A stretch of DNA of 64,000 bases, taken from Gammaproteobacteria bacterium. GTDB lineage: Bacteria > Pseudomonadota > Gammaproteobacteria > SZUA-140. This document shows positions 26,832-36,202 of the stretch, piece after piece. Both the position numbers and the translations under genes were made by a program. The notes under the pieces were generated by a model, which made no database searches, was not told the origin of the DNA, and saw only the letters and a program-made list of their open reading frames with translations. The stretch is taken from NCBI GenBank assembly GCA_016712635.1, contig JADJQS010000001.1, positions 1 to 64,000 on the forward strand. The letters are read 5' to 3'. Numbering within the stretch: the stretch's first letter is position 1; each line of letters opens with the position of its first letter.

Positions 26832-27863
26832 ATGAATACACTGACTCTCCTCCGCCCCGACGACTGGCACATCCACCTGCGCGACGGCGCTGCGCTGAAG
26901 ACGACGGTGGCGCACGCGGCGGCGCAGTTTGCGCGCGCGATCGTCATGCCGAATCTGGCCCCGCCGGTGGTCTCGGCGGATCAGGCGCTGGCCTACCGCG
27001 CGCGCATCCTGCAGCACGTGCCGGCCGGGCTGACATTCGACCCGCTGATGACGCTGTACCTCACCGACAGCACCCCGGCGGAGGAGATCCGGCGCGCGAA
27101 GGCGGCGGGTGTCGCGGCGCTGAAACTGTATCCGGCCGGCGTGACGACCAACTCGGAATCCGGCGTCACGGCGATCGAGAAAGTCTATCCGGCGCTCGAA
27201 GCCATGCAGACCCACGACCTGCCGCTGCTGGTTCACGGCGAGGTGACCGATGCCGAGATCGACATCTTCGACCGCGAGGCGGTGTTCATCGAGCGGGTGC
27301 TGGCACCGCTGACACGACGCTTTCCTGCGCTGCGCATCGTCTTCGAGCACATCACCACCCGCACCGCCGTCGACTTCGTCACCACCGCGCCTGCGACGAT
27401 CGCCGCGACCATCACGGCGCATCACCTGCTGTACAACCGCAATGCCCTGCTCGCCGGCGGCGTGCGTCCGCACTATTACTGCCTGCCGGTGCTGAAGCGC
27501 GAGACCGACCGCCAGGCGCTGCTGCGTGCGGCCACCTCAGGCAGCACGAAATTCTTCCTCGGCACCGACAGTGCGCCGCACGAGCGGTCGCGCAAGGAGA
27601 CCGCCTGCGGGTGTGCCGGCTCGTACACGGCGCACGCGGCGATCGAGCTGTACGCCGAGGCCTTCGAACAGGCCGGCGCGCTCGACAGGCTGGAAGGATT
27701 CGCCAGCCGCTTCGGCCCCGATTTCTACCGCCTGCCGCGCAACACCGGTCGCATCACCCTGATTCGGCAGGCGTGGGATGCGCCGGAGAGTTATCCGCTG
27801 GCCGACGGCACGCTGGTGCCACTGCGGGCGGGCAGCAAGATTGAATGGCGGATTCGCCCCTGA
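26832..27863 (+). CDS. pyrC: Dihydroorotase
   Basis: 343 residues, class II (E. coli PyrC) type. Cyclises carbamoyl aspartate to dihydroorotate in pyrimidine synthesis. Zinc site HIHLRDG (His at about 13 and 15), the carboxylated Lys in ALKLYPAG, HGEVTD (His about 136), FEHITT (His about 174) and LGTDSAPH (Asp) are all in place. A 25-bp palindrome begins two bases after the stop. Confidence 0.95.
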   Translation: MNTLTLLRPDDWHIHLRDGAALKTTVAHAAAQFARAIVMPNLAPPVVSADQALAYRARILQHVPAGLTFDPLMTLYLTDSTPAEEIRRAKAAGVAALKLYPAGVTTNSESGVTAIEKVYPALEAMQTHDLPLLVHGEVTDAEIDIFDREAVFIERVLAPLTRRFPALRIVFEHITTRTAVDFVTTAPATIAATITAHHLLYNRNALLAGGVRPHYYCLPVLKRETDRQALLRAATSGSTKFFLGTDSAPHERSRKETACGCAGSYTAHAAIELYAEAFEQAGALDRLEGFASRFGPDFYRLPRNTGRITLIRQAWDAPESYPLADGTLVPLRAGSKIEWRIRP

Positions 27864-27864
27864 A

Positions 27865-27889
27865 GGGGACGGATTTGAAATCCGTCCCC
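27865..27889. repeat. 25-bp GGGGACGGATTT palindrome, copy 3
   Basis: Variant arms GGGGACGGATTT. Starts two bases after the pyrC stop and ends nine bases before the cysA stop, so it lies between convergent gene ends where it could act as a two-way terminator. Confidence 0.85.
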
Positions 27890-27897
27890 GACCCAGA

Positions 27898-28961
27898 TTA
27901 AGTTCCCACAAACACCCGCAGGTTGCGCGGCTTGATATACACCCGCGCACCGAGCGTAAGCGGCGCCTGCAGATAACGCTCGCGCGTCAGCTCCACCTCG
28001 ACCAGGCCGTCCTCCCCCCTTCGCGCTCAAGCTCAATGCGCACCATCGGTCCGATGGTGAAGATACTGCTCACCAGGGCCGCGCCAATTGACCCCTCCGC
28101 AGCCGGAGACAGTTCTATCTCGTGCGGGCGCAGATGCACAACCGCGGTGGAACCGGGCGTGAAGGTTGCACCCTCCGGCGCCGGCGCCTTCAGGTCGCCG
28201 ATGTGCGCCCACCCGTTGTGGACGCGGCCGTGGAACAGGTTCACGCCGCCGAGGAAGCGCGATACGAAGGCCGTTTCCGGCTGTTCATACACCTCGTCCG
28301 GCGTTCCGACCTGTTCGATCCGCCCCTTGTTCATCACCACGACCCGGCTCGACACCTCCATTGCCTCCTCCTGATCGTGGGTCACGAAGACACTGGTGAC
28401 GTGGATCTCGTCGTGCAGGCGGCGCAGCCAGCGGCGCAGCTCCTTGCGCACGTTGGCGTCAAGCGCCCCGAACGGCTCGTCGAGCAGCAGCACCTTGGGC
28501 TCGACCGCCAGCGCGCGCGCAAGCGCAATGCGCTGGCGCTGCCCGCCGGAGAGCTGGTTCGGGTAGCGGTCGGCGACGAATCCGAGCTGCACCAGCTTCA
28601 GCAATTCATTGACCCGTTCCCGGATCGCCTCCTTGTCCGGGCGCTCGGCCTTTGGACGCACCGACAGGCCAAAGGCGACGTTGTCGAATACGGTCATGTG
28701 ATGGAACAGCGCGTAATGCTGGAACACGAAACCGACGCCGCGTTCGCGCACGTGGCGCCGGGTGGTGTCCTCGCCGTTGAAGCGGATGCTGCCGCTGTCC
28801 GGCTGCTCCAGCCCGGCGATGATACGCAGCAGGCTGGTCTTGCCGCAGCCGCTTGGCCCGAGCAATGCCACCAGCTCGCCGGTCGGGATGGTAAGGTTCA
28901 CGTCCTGCAAGGCATGGAAGCTGCCGAAGTACTTGTTGACGTTTTCGATGATGATGCTCAT
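27898..28961 (-). pseudogene. cysA: Sulfate/thiosulfate ABC transporter ATPase, frameshifted near the end
   Basis: The ATPase part is intact: GPSGCGKTSLLR, LSGGQRQRIALARALA, VLLLDEPFGALD and FVTHDQEEAMEVSS, with the CysA-type regulatory end. At about 28015-28022 a run of G (coding strand) shifts the frame: the conceptual protein then stops early at 27987, while the next frame continues VEVELTRERYLQAPLTLGAR and ends IKPRNLRVFVGT at 27898, a normal CysA C-terminus (TOBE region). One base in a homopolymer explains it. If the shift is real the protein would still have its ATPase domain. It follows cysW by 18 bases. Confidence 0.85.
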
Positions 28962-28979
28962 GGTCAGGTCTCCTGTCTG

Positions 28980-29856
28980 TCAGGTGGACGGTACGGCCAC
29001 CGGCGCAGCAAGCTGCACCGTTTCACGCTGCGCCTGGCCGCGCCACTCGACGAAGCTCTTGGCGGCCAGTGTCACCAGCGCCAGCAGCGCCAGCAGCGAG
29101 GCGCACGGCGAAGGCGGCGACGAAGTTGTACTCGTTGTAGAGGATCTCGACGTGCAGCGGCAGGGTGTTGGTCTCGCCGCGGATGTGGCCGCTCACCACC
29201 GACACCGCGCCGAACTCGCCCATCGCGCGCGCGTTGCACAGGATCACGCCGTACAGCAGCGCCCACTTGATGTTGGGCAGCGTGACGCGCCAGAAGGTCT
29301 GCCAGCCGCTCGCGCCCAGCGTCAGCGCCGCCTCCTCCTCCGCCGTGCCCTGTTCCTCCATCACCGGGATCAGCTCGCGCGCCACGAACGGGAAGGTGAC
29401 GAAGATCGTCGCCAGCACGATGCCGGGCACCGCAAAGATGATCTTGATGTCGTGCTCGAACAGCCACTGGCCGAACCAGCCCTGTGCGCCGAAGATCAGC
29501 ACGTATACCAGGCCCGCGATCACCGGCGACACCGAGAACGGCAGGTCAATCAGTGTGATCAGCACACTCTTGCCGCGGAACTCGAACTTCGCGATCGCCC
29601 AGGCGGCGGTCACGCCGAACACGAGGTTGAGCGGCACGGCGATGAAGGCCGCGATGAGCGTGAGCTTGATCGCGGCCAGCGCCACCGGCTCCTGCAAGGC
29701 GGTCAGGTAGGCCGGAAATCCCTGCCGCAGCGCCTCGGTCAGGACCGCCGCGAGTGGCAGCACGAGGAACAGGCCGAGGAAAGCCAGGCTGACGCCGATC
29801 AGCAGGCGGCGGAACCAGACGGGTTCGTTCAGTGTCGGTGATGTGGTCGGGTTCAT
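28980..29856 (-). pseudogene. cysW: Sulfate ABC transporter permease CysW, frameshifted near the end
   Basis: Six membrane segments with the permease EAA loop (EEEAALTLGASGWQTFWRVT, about 175-195). After NEYNFVAAFAV the frame breaks at about 29100. One extra C gives an Ala/Gly/Arg-rich tail in the frame as written, whereas removing it gives ASLLALLALVTLAAKSFVEW and a stop at 28980, the expected last membrane segment. Moves sulfate or thiosulfate through the inner membrane with CysT. Seven bases downstream of the corrected cysT stop. Confidence 0.85.
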
Positions 29857-29863
29857 GGAATCC

Positions 29864-30704
29864 TCACTGGTGCCTGCGACGGCCCCACCACTGGAGCAGG
29901 TTGATGATCAGCAGCAGCAGGAACGAGATCACCAGCATCACCACGGCGATGGCGGTGGCGCCGGCGTAGTCGTACTGCTCCAGCTTGGTGATGATCAGCA
30001 GCGGCGTGATCTCGGACAACATCGGCATGTTGCCGGCGATGAAAATGACCGAGCCGTATTCGCCCAGCGCGCGCGAAGGCGAGCGCGAAGCCCGTCAGCA
30101 GCGCGGGCCACAGGCTCGGCAGCAGCACGCGGAAGAATGTCTGCCGGCGCGAGGCGCCCAGGCTCGCCGCCGCCTCCTCCAGTTCCGGCTTCAATTCCTG
30201 CAGCACAGGCTGCACCGTGCGCACCACGAACGGCAGGCCGATGAAGATGAGCGCGACCAGCACGCCGGTGGGCGTGAAGGCCACCTTGATGCCCAGCGGC
30301 TCCAGATATTGTCCGAGCCAGCCGTTCGGCGCGTACAGAGCGGTGAGCGAGATGCCGGCCACCGCCGTCGGCAGCGCGAACGGCAGATCGACAAGCGCAT
30401 CGATCAGCCGCCGGCCGGGGAAGCGGTAACGCACCAGCACCCATGCGACGAGCAGGCCGAAAACCAGGTTGACGAGCGCGGCAAGGAAGGACGCGCCGAA
30501 GCTCAGTCGGTAGGAGGCCATCACCCGCGGCGCGGTCACCGTCGCCCAGAAACTCTCCCAGCCGAGCTGGGTGGACTTGAGGAAGGTGGCCGAGAGCGGG
30601 ATCAGGATGATCAGGCTCAGGTACAGCAGGGTGAACCCGATGGTGATGCCAAAGCCCGGAATCACGCTGGGCCGGCGCAGGATGAATGCGGTCATGGCGC
30701 TCAA
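29864..30704 (-). pseudogene. cysT: Sulfate ABC transporter permease CysT, frameshifted near the end
   Basis: Membrane segments and the EAA loop (EEAAASLGASRRQTFFRVLL) are normal up to FALAFARA. At about 30070-30080 an indel in GCGCGCGAAGGCGAGCGCGA shifts the frame. In the frame as written the tail is His/Arg-rich nonsense, while the neighbouring frame gives LGEYGSVIFIAGNMPMLSEI and a last membrane segment ending WWGRRRHQ at 29864. The start at 30704 overlaps the stop of the TOBE gene by four bases. Confidence 0.85.
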
Positions 30705-30961
30705 CCCCTCTTCAGTCCGGCAGACGGCGCATCAGCCGCGACCGGCTGGAACTTCGCGAGCAACACCTCGGTCGCCTTGAACACCGCCATGGCCTCATGG
30801 CCTTCGCGCAGTCCCAGCTCCTCCAGCGAGCTGGAAGTCACCACCGACGAGATCGTGCCGGCCGGCGTCTCGAGCTGGACCTCGGACACCACGGGGCCGC
30901 GGATGATGCGTACGACGCGGCCGCGGAACTGGTTGCGTGAATTGAGGGCGATGATGGCCAT
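30701..30961 (-). CDS. TOBE/Mop-domain oxyanion-binding protein
   Basis: 86 residues. A single TOBE domain (NQFRGRVVRIIRGPVVSEVQ ... ISSVVTSSSLEELGL ... VFKATEVLL), the fold that binds molybdate, tungstate or sulfate in ModE, Mop and ABC ATPases. It lies inside the sulfate operon between the binding protein (26-base gap) and cysT (four-base overlap). A role as oxyanion buffer or sensor for the operon is inferred. Confidence 0.8.
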   Translation of the reverse strand: MAIIALNSRNQFRGRVVRIIRGPVVSEVQLETPAGTISSVVTSSSLEELGLREGHEAMAVFKATEVLLAKFQPVAADAPSAGLKRG

Positions 30962-30987
30962 GGCGTATTCTCCGGATACTGTATGAC

Positions 30988-31998
30988 TTAATTCGACGGC
31001 ACGTAGATTCGGTCGAAGACCCCGCCGTCGCTGAAGTGCGCCTTCTGCGCCTTCTGCCAGCCGCCGAACACCTCGTCGATGGTGATCAGTTTCACCTGGG
31101 GGAATCGCTTGATATCCTCGGGGTCGGCGTGCTCCGGCTTAATGGGGCGGTAATAATGCTTGGCCGCGATGCGCTGTCCTTCCGGAGAGTACAGGTACTC
31201 CAGATAAGCCTGGGCGACCTCCGTGGTGCCGTGCTTCTTCGCCACGCTGTCCACCAGCGTCACCGGGGGCTCGGCCAGAATGCTCAGCGACGGCAGTACG
31301 ATCTCGAACTTGTCGGGACCCAGTTCGTTCAGGGCCAGAAACGTTTCGTTTTCCCAGGACAGGAACACGTCGCCGATACCGCGCTGAACGAAGGTATTCG
31401 TCGAACCCCGCGCGCCGGAATCCAGCACCGGCACATTCCTGAAGAGCTTGGTGACAAAGTCCGTGGCGGCCTGTTCGGAACCGTACTTATCCAGGGCGTA
31501 GGCCCACGCGGCGAGGTAGTTCCAGCGCGCGCCGCCCGAGGTCTTCGGGTTCGGCGTGATCACGCCTACGCCGGGTTTTACCAGATCGTCCCAGTCCTTA
31601 ATGCTCTTGGGATTGCCCTTGCGCACCAGGAACACGATGGTGGACGTATAGGGCGCGCTGTTATTGGGGAGACGCGTCTGCCAGTCCCTGGGGAACCAGC
31701 CTGTCTTCTCGCTGATCTGGTCGATGTCGTAGGCCAGCGCCAGCGTCACCACGTCCGCCTCCAGGCCGTCGATCACGGCGCGCGCCTGCTTGCCCGCGCC
31801 TCCGTGCGACTGGTTGATGATGACGTTGTCGCCGGTCTTTTCTTTCCAGTATTTGCTGAACTCCTTGTTGAAGTCCTGATACAGCTCCCGGGTCGGGTCA
31901 TAGGACACATTGAGCAGCTTGATGTCCTTGGCCGGTGCACCGGCGGCGACACCCGCGAACAACGCGAGCCCAGCAATGAGTTTAATAGCGCGCTTCAT
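30988..31998 (-). CDS. sbp: Periplasmic sulfate-binding protein
   Basis: 336 residues. Signal peptide (about 1-23, cleaved after GAPA). The mature protein has the family signatures LLNVSYDPTRELYQDFN, NQSHGGAGKQARAVIDGLEA and NPKTSGGARWNYLAAWAY. Captures sulfate for CysTWA. Sbp and CysP cannot be told apart with certainty here. Downstream of the porin, with a 25-bp palindrome in the gap. Confidence 0.92.
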   Translation of the reverse strand: MKRAIKLIAGLALFAGVAAGAPAKDIKLLNVSYDPTRELYQDFNKEFSKYWKEKTGDNVIINQSHGGAGKQARAVIDGLEADVVTLALAYDIDQISEKTGWFPRDWQTRLPNNSAPYTSTIVFLVRKGNPKSIKDWDDLVKPGVGVITPNPKTSGGARWNYLAAWAYALDKYGSEQAATDFVTKLFRNVPVLDSGARGSTNTFVQRGIGDVFLSWENETFLALNELGPDKFEIVLPSLSILAEPPVTLVDSVAKKHGTTEVAQAYLEYLYSPEGQRIAAKHYYRPIKPEHADPEDIKRFPQVKLITIDEVFGGWQKAQKAHFSDGGVFDRIYVPSN

Positions 31999-32020
31999 GA
32001 TTCATACTCCTCAGTTGAGC

Positions 32021-32045
32021 GGGGACGGATTTGAAATCCGTCCCC
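32021..32045. repeat. 25-bp GGGGACGGATTT palindrome, copy 4
   Basis: Identical in arms to copy 3. Lies between the porin stop and the sbp start, inside the likely sulfate operon, where it could lower read-through or stabilise mRNA ends. Confidence 0.85.
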
Positions 32046-32078
32046 TGCAGTTTTCGTGTAAAGGGTTGCAATCGGTAC

Positions 32079-33134
32079 CTAGAACTTGATGATGGTGCCG
32101 AGCGAGATCGCCTTGGCCGAATCACCGTTGGCGGCCACGGCCAGGTTGTCGCTGCGACCTTCGCTGTATGGGGTGACCGACCGGCCGTCGTCGTTGTCGC
32201 TGCCGGCATAGGCGGCGTACAGAGTGATGCCCTTCTGCAGCGCGTATTCCGTGCCGATCGCCACCAGGCTCGTATCCCGCTCGTCGGCGTCCGCCGACAA
32301 CTGATAGGCCTGGCCCTTGAAGACCCAGGCGCCGCTCTTGTAGCGCACGCCGAGGCCGAACACGTCTTCGTCCTGGCTGCCGTCGGTGGCCGCCCCGGAG
32401 ATCGACTGCCACAGACCGTTGAAACGCCAGGCGTCAAGATCGTAATAGGCGCCCAGGCGCACGATGTTCGGGTCATCCTGCCCGGCCGCGGGGACGATGC
32501 CGGCCGACTCGTAACCGACACCGACGAAGAGCGGACCCTGCGCGTAGTTCACGCCGAGACTCAGCAGGTCGTTGTCGTTAGTGCCGGTGACCGCCGTGTC
32601 CGTGTTGGTGGAATACTGCAGCGTGCCCTTGAAACCGGACTTTTCCGGCGAGGTGTAATCGATACTGTTGTTGGGCCGCTCGTCGAAGCGGTTCGGGGCG
32701 GACCCGGCGCGGGTCACGTTGCGCGCATCGCCGGCCTGGTCGCCGAACAGGTCGACCTGACGGCCGATGACCTTTACCGGCGTATCAAAGCGGCCGATAC
32801 GCGCGGTACCGAAATTGCCTTGCAGCCCGACGAAGGTGTTGCGGCTGGCCAGTATGCTGTTGCGATTGTTATTGCTCGACTCGGAAGTATCGGCACGCAC
32901 TTCAGACTCGATCTGGTAGATACCGGCGACGTCGCCGCCGACCTGGATATCGCCCTTGAAACCGATGCGGCTCGAGTTGCTGGAGATGTTGAGCGCGCTG
33001 TCGGTGCCGTTGTCGAGACTGTCCAGCGATACGTTGAGCTGGCCGTAGATGGACGCCGCGGCCAGCGCGTCCTGCGCCGCGACACCGCCCGCCAGTCCGA
33101 CCGCCAGCGCCAGGATGTGATTTCTGCCTTTCAT
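32079..33134 (-). CDS. Gram-negative trimeric porin
   Basis: 351 residues from ATG 33134, preceded by GAGGGAACAG. Signal peptide of about 25 residues (LALAVGLAGGVAAQDALA), then ASIYGQLNVSLDS, SSRIGFKGDIQVGGDVAGIY and FVGLQGNFGTARIGRFDTP, typical of general porins, ending in the terminal Phe (GTIIKF) used for outer-membrane assembly. Its place before the sulfate-binding protein suggests sulfate or sulfonate entry under sulfur limitation. Confidence 0.88.
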   Translation of the reverse strand: MKGRNHILALAVGLAGGVAAQDALAAASIYGQLNVSLDSLDNGTDSALNISSNSSRIGFKGDIQVGGDVAGIYQIESEVRADTSESSNNNRNSILASRNTFVGLQGNFGTARIGRFDTPVKVIGRQVDLFGDQAGDARNVTRAGSAPNRFDERPNNSIDYTSPEKSGFKGTLQYSTNTDTAVTGTNDNDLLSLGVNYAQGPLFVGVGYESAGIVPAAGQDDPNIVRLGAYYDLDAWRFNGLWQSISGAATDGSQDEDVFGLGVRYKSGAWVFKGQAYQLSADADERDTSLVAIGTEYALQKGITLYAAYAGSDNDDGRSVTPYSEGRSDNLAVAANGDSAKAISLGTIIKF

Positions 33135-33165
33135 GTCTGTTCCCTCGCTTGAATAGTGATGCGAA

Positions 33166-33243
33166 CCTCCGGTGGACCGGTCAGCGCGTCTGGATTGTTG
33201 GTGAATGACGTTCAAAAAATGGACCTCCGGTCGTCCGGTCGGC
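33166..33243. promoter_or_regulatory. Pair of ACCTCCGGT repeats before the porin gene
   Basis: ACCTCCGGTGGACCGGTCAG (about 33166) is echoed by ACCTCCGGTCGTCCGGTCGG (about 33222), 56 bases apart, each with a CCGGT..ACCGG-like dyad. The spacing and position upstream of the porin suit a regulator or leader element, but no regulator can be named. Confidence 0.35.
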
Positions 33244-33280
33244 GAACAGGGAGAGTGCTAGGGTTTACAGAGCTGGCGAC

Positions 33281-33487
33281 TCATTTGCCGTGGCTGCCGT
33301 GACTGCGCAGGTCCGCGGTCGCGGGATGTACCCGCAATTTTTCCTTGCGATCGATCTGCACCACGCGGCCGTCGTGAATCACGAACTCCACGGAACCAAA
33401 ACGCAGCGTGCGCAGGCTCTCGCGCAGCACGGCGATGATCTCTTCCGCCGGCTCATTGCCCAGGTTCGATGAATTCATGATTCGCAT
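33281..33487 (-). CDS. DUF2292 (YezD-like) small protein
   Basis: 68 residues. The core ALRESLRTLRFGSVEFVIHD-like helix-strand (here AVLRESLRTLRFGSVEFVIH) and GRVVQIDRKEKLR match DUF2292, small proteins frequently encoded with sulfate-assimilation genes. Function unknown. The start may be 33487 or the ATG at 33478. First gene after a candidate sigma-54 promoter and upstream of the porin. Confidence 0.75.
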   Translation of the reverse strand: MRIMNSSNLGNEPAEEIIAVLRESLRTLRFGSVEFVIHDGRVVQIDRKEKLRVHPATADLRSHGSHGK

Positions 33488-33637
33488 CCCGACTCAAACG
33501 TGTTGCACCCAATCCCGATTAACTGCACCCAACGGGTCCTTCCACGCGTCCCGTGCTGGGGTCTTTACCAGCACCGCTGAGCGATATCCCTTACCCGGGA
33601 TTGCTTCCTGCCGTATCGCTGCGGTCTGACCTGACAT

Positions 33638-33654
33638 TTCAGCTTTCGTGCCAA
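33638..33654 (-). promoter_or_regulatory. Candidate sigma-54 promoter for the sulfate block
   Basis: On the minus strand TTGGCACG (33654-33647), four bases, then CTGAA (33642-33638). The -24 element is perfect; the -12 element matches TTGCA at three of five bases and has GA in place of GC. It points toward the DUF2292-porin-sbp-cys genes, with the divergent sigma-54 activator gene starting at 33793. Confidence 0.4.
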
Positions 33655-33792
33655 GGCCGGAAAATTTACTTATCTATATGTTTTTATGGATAAAGTTTAT
33701 TCGGATCGGCTTTTATGAGGATTACGCAATCTGTTTTATTAAACGGTTTTCTGTTAATAATGCAGTAATTCCGTGAAATAGCCTGAGTAGAA

Positions 33793-35349
33793 ATGGATAA
33801 ATTCGAGCACCTGCTGCTGGACATATGGCGAGAGGTCGGACGCCATATGGAACTGATCGACGCGATGGACAACATAACCGCCCTGCTGGCCCCCGCCTTG
33901 CCGCTCAGCGCCCTGGAGATTCTCCATCTCGATCCGCGGCGTGACGACATCGAGACCATCGCCGTCAGCCGGCACGATGGCAGGCCGCCCGCGCACGGTC
34001 GCCGTGTTGGCATGACAACGGCACGCTACGAGGGTCTGCTGGATTGGATGCGCCAGGAACGCATGGCGGCGCTGTCCGCCGCCGCGGACTGGCCGCCCGC
34101 CCTGACACCGTTGCAGGATTTCTACTCCGGGAATGACGTGCTGATAGGAGTGCTGAAGGACCGCGCGTCCCGACCTGAAGGTCTGGTGGTGATCCTGGCC
34201 GAACCCGGCCAGATCAAGCTGCGCCACCACCGCCTGCTGGAAGGCCTGCTCGAACCGCTGACCGTGGCGCTGGAAAACGACAACCGGTTGCGCGAACTGG
34301 GCCAGCTCCGCGCCAGCGCGGAGGCGGACAAGCAATCATTGCTGACGCGGCTCGGCCGCGAGAAGGTGAGCGGCGACACCATCGTCGGCGCCGACATGGG
34401 GCTGCGACCGGTACTGGAGCGCGTCGATCAGGTCGCCCGCTCCGACACCTCGGTGCTGCTGCTCGGCGAGACCGGGTCCGGCAAGGAGGTGGTCGCGCGC
34501 GCGATCCACGATCGCTCGCTGCGCGCGCAGGGGCCGTTCATCCGCGTCAACTGCGGCGCGATCGCGCCCGAACTGATCGATTCCGAACTGTTCGGTCACG
34601 AGAAGGGCAGCTTCACCGGCGCTCTGGCGCAGCGCAAGGGCTGGTTCGAGCGCGCAGACGGCGGCACCCTGTTCCTGGACGAGATCGGCGAACTCCCCGC
34701 CTCGGTGCAGGTGCGCCTGCTGCGCGTGCTGCAGGACGGCAGCCTGTATCGCGTCGGCGGCGAGCAGCCGCTCCAGGTCGACATCCGCGTCATCGCCGCG
34801 ACCCACCGCGACCTCGCCGCCATGGTGCAGCAGGGCGGCTTCCGCGAGGACCTGTGGTACCGCATCGCGATCTTCCCGATCCTGATCCCGCCCGTGCGCG
34901 AACGGCTGGAGGACATCCCCGAGCTGGCGCGCCACTTTGCGCGCCGTGCGGCGGTGAAGCTCGGCCTGCATCTGCAGCTTCCGACCGCCGCCGACATCGA
35001 GCAGTTGCGCAGTTACACCTGGCCCGGCAACGTGCGCGAGATGGCGGCGGTGATCGAACGCGCGGCGATCCTGGGCCAGGGGGAACGGCTGGCAATCGGC
35101 ACAGCACTCGGTCTCGCCCCCGTGCCGGGAAGGACGCCGGATGTATCGCGCCAGGACGCCAGACCTGTGTTCTCCACCCTCGAACAGACGATGGCGGACC
35201 ACATCCGCATTGCCCTCAAACGCACCCTCGGCCGCGTCGAAGGACCGCAGGGCGCGGCACGTCTGCTCGGGATCAATCCGCACACACTGCGCTCGCGCAT
35301 GCGCAAGCTCGACATTGATCCGGCACCGTTCCGGCAGCTCCCGGATTGA
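33793..35349 (+). CDS. Sigma-54-dependent transcriptional activator (GAF-like, AAA+, Fis-type HTH)
   Basis: 518 residues. N-terminal GAF-like sensor (about 5-165), AAA+ domain with Walker A GETGSGKE (225-232), the sigma-54 contact loop GSFTGA (272-277), Walker B GTLFLDEIGELP and an R-finger region, then a C-terminal Fis-type helix-turn-helix (GAARLLGINPHTLRSRMRKL). Activates RNA polymerase holding sigma-54. Divergent from the sulfate block and facing a candidate sigma-54 promoter, so it probably controls sulfur acquisition, comparable in type to SfnR of Pseudomonas. The signal is unknown. Confidence 0.88.
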   Translation: MDKFEHLLLDIWREVGRHMELIDAMDNITALLAPALPLSALEILHLDPRRDDIETIAVSRHDGRPPAHGRRVGMTTARYEGLLDWMRQERMAALSAAADWPPALTPLQDFYSGNDVLIGVLKDRASRPEGLVVILAEPGQIKLRHHRLLEGLLEPLTVALENDNRLRELGQLRASAEADKQSLLTRLGREKVSGDTIVGADMGLRPVLERVDQVARSDTSVLLLGETGSGKEVVARAIHDRSLRAQGPFIRVNCGAIAPELIDSELFGHEKGSFTGALAQRKGWFERADGGTLFLDEIGELPASVQVRLLRVLQDGSLYRVGGEQPLQVDIRVIAATHRDLAAMVQQGGFREDLWYRIAIFPILIPPVRERLEDIPELARHFARRAAVKLGLHLQLPTAADIEQLRSYTWPGNVREMAAVIERAAILGQGERLAIGTALGLAPVPGRTPDVSRQDARPVFSTLEQTMADHIRIALKRTLGRVEGPQGAARLLGINPHTLRSRMRKLDIDPAPFRQLPD

Positions 35350-35437
35350 TATTTTTCCGCCCTGGCGGACGATAGCGCTTTACTCATCACCCGCCGATGA
35401 TTACCCTGCCATAAGCCTTCGACAGGATCACACCGCC

Positions 35438-36061
35438 GTGTCAGTTCCGATAACCATGCGCATCGCCGGCCGCTTCCGCGGCTTTCTCCCCGTGGTCGTG
35501 GACGTCGAAACGGGCGGGATCAATCCCGCCACCGATGCCCTGCTGGAGATCGCGGTCGTGCTGCTCGGTTACGACGAGAGTCAGCGCCTGGCGCCGCTCT
35601 CGACGCACAGCCACCACGTGCAGCCGTTCCCCGGGGCCGTGCTCAACCCGGAGGCCCTCGCGTTCAACGGCATCGATCCCTATCATCCCTTCCGCGCGGC
35701 CATCGACGAGAAGGAGGCCCTGCAGGCGCTGTTCCGCGTGGTGCGCCAGGCGGTACGCGACAGCGGCTGCACCCGCGCGATCCTCGTCGGACACAACCCG
35801 ATCCTCGACCTTGGTTTTCTCAACGCCGCAGTGGAGCGCACCGGGATCAAGCGCAACCCGTTCCATCCGTTCAGCAGCTTCGACACCGCCTCGCTGGCCG
35901 GACTCGCCTTTGGCCAGACCGTGCTGGCGCGCGCCGTGCAATGCGCGGGATTTACCTGGGACCAGAGCCAGGCGCACTCGGCGATCTACGACGCCGAACG
36001 CACGGCGGACCTGTTTTGCGCGATCGTGAATGAATGGGATAACGTGAGGCGTGAGGCGTGA
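35438..36061 (+). CDS. rnt: Ribonuclease T
   Basis: 207 residues from GTG 35438, chosen because it places the same number of residues ahead of RFRGF as in known RNase T; ATG 35456 is the alternative. DEDDh exonuclease motifs are visible: VVVDVETGG (Asp, Glu), GHNPILDLGFL (Asp) and QAHSAIYDAERTA (His, Asp). Trims 3' ends of tRNA and other RNAs. The last codons (NVRREA, stop) are formed by the first copies of a 7-base tandem repeat. Confidence 0.93.
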   Translation: MSVPITMRIAGRFRGFLPVVVDVETGGINPATDALLEIAVVLLGYDESQRLAPLSTHSHHVQPFPGAVLNPEALAFNGIDPYHPFRAAIDEKEALQALFRVVRQAVRDSGCTRAILVGHNPILDLGFLNAAVERTGIKRNPFHPFSSFDTASLAGLAFGQTVLARAVQCAGFTWDQSQAHSAIYDAERTADLFCAIVNEWDNVRREA

Positions 36062-36106
36062 GGCGTGAGGCGTGAGGCGTGAGGCGTGAGGCGTGAGGCG
36101 TGAGGC
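36044..36106. repeat. Tandem repeat, nine copies of GTGAGGC
   Basis: Nine perfect 7-base units overlapping the end of rnt, followed at about 36166-36193 by the inverse-type CACCTAACTCCTCACCCCTC. Together they can form a hairpin beyond rnt and before the convergent grxD. Same family as the elements at 10566-10653 and 26703-26811. Confidence 0.9.
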
Positions 36107-36202
36107 GACAAGAGCATGAACGCTTCAGTTCTCTGTCAAGTACTTTGTTATTGATGTTTTGTCTTACACCTAACTCCTCACCCCTCACGCATCACCGATT
36201 CC

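Noticed and set aside
36044..36106. CRISPR array
   Set aside because: The units are 7 bases with no spacers; there are no cas genes.
35952..36188. Minus-strand frame with LTPHASR repeats
   Set aside because: It is only the translation of the GTGAGGC tandem repeat, a commonly seen artefact.
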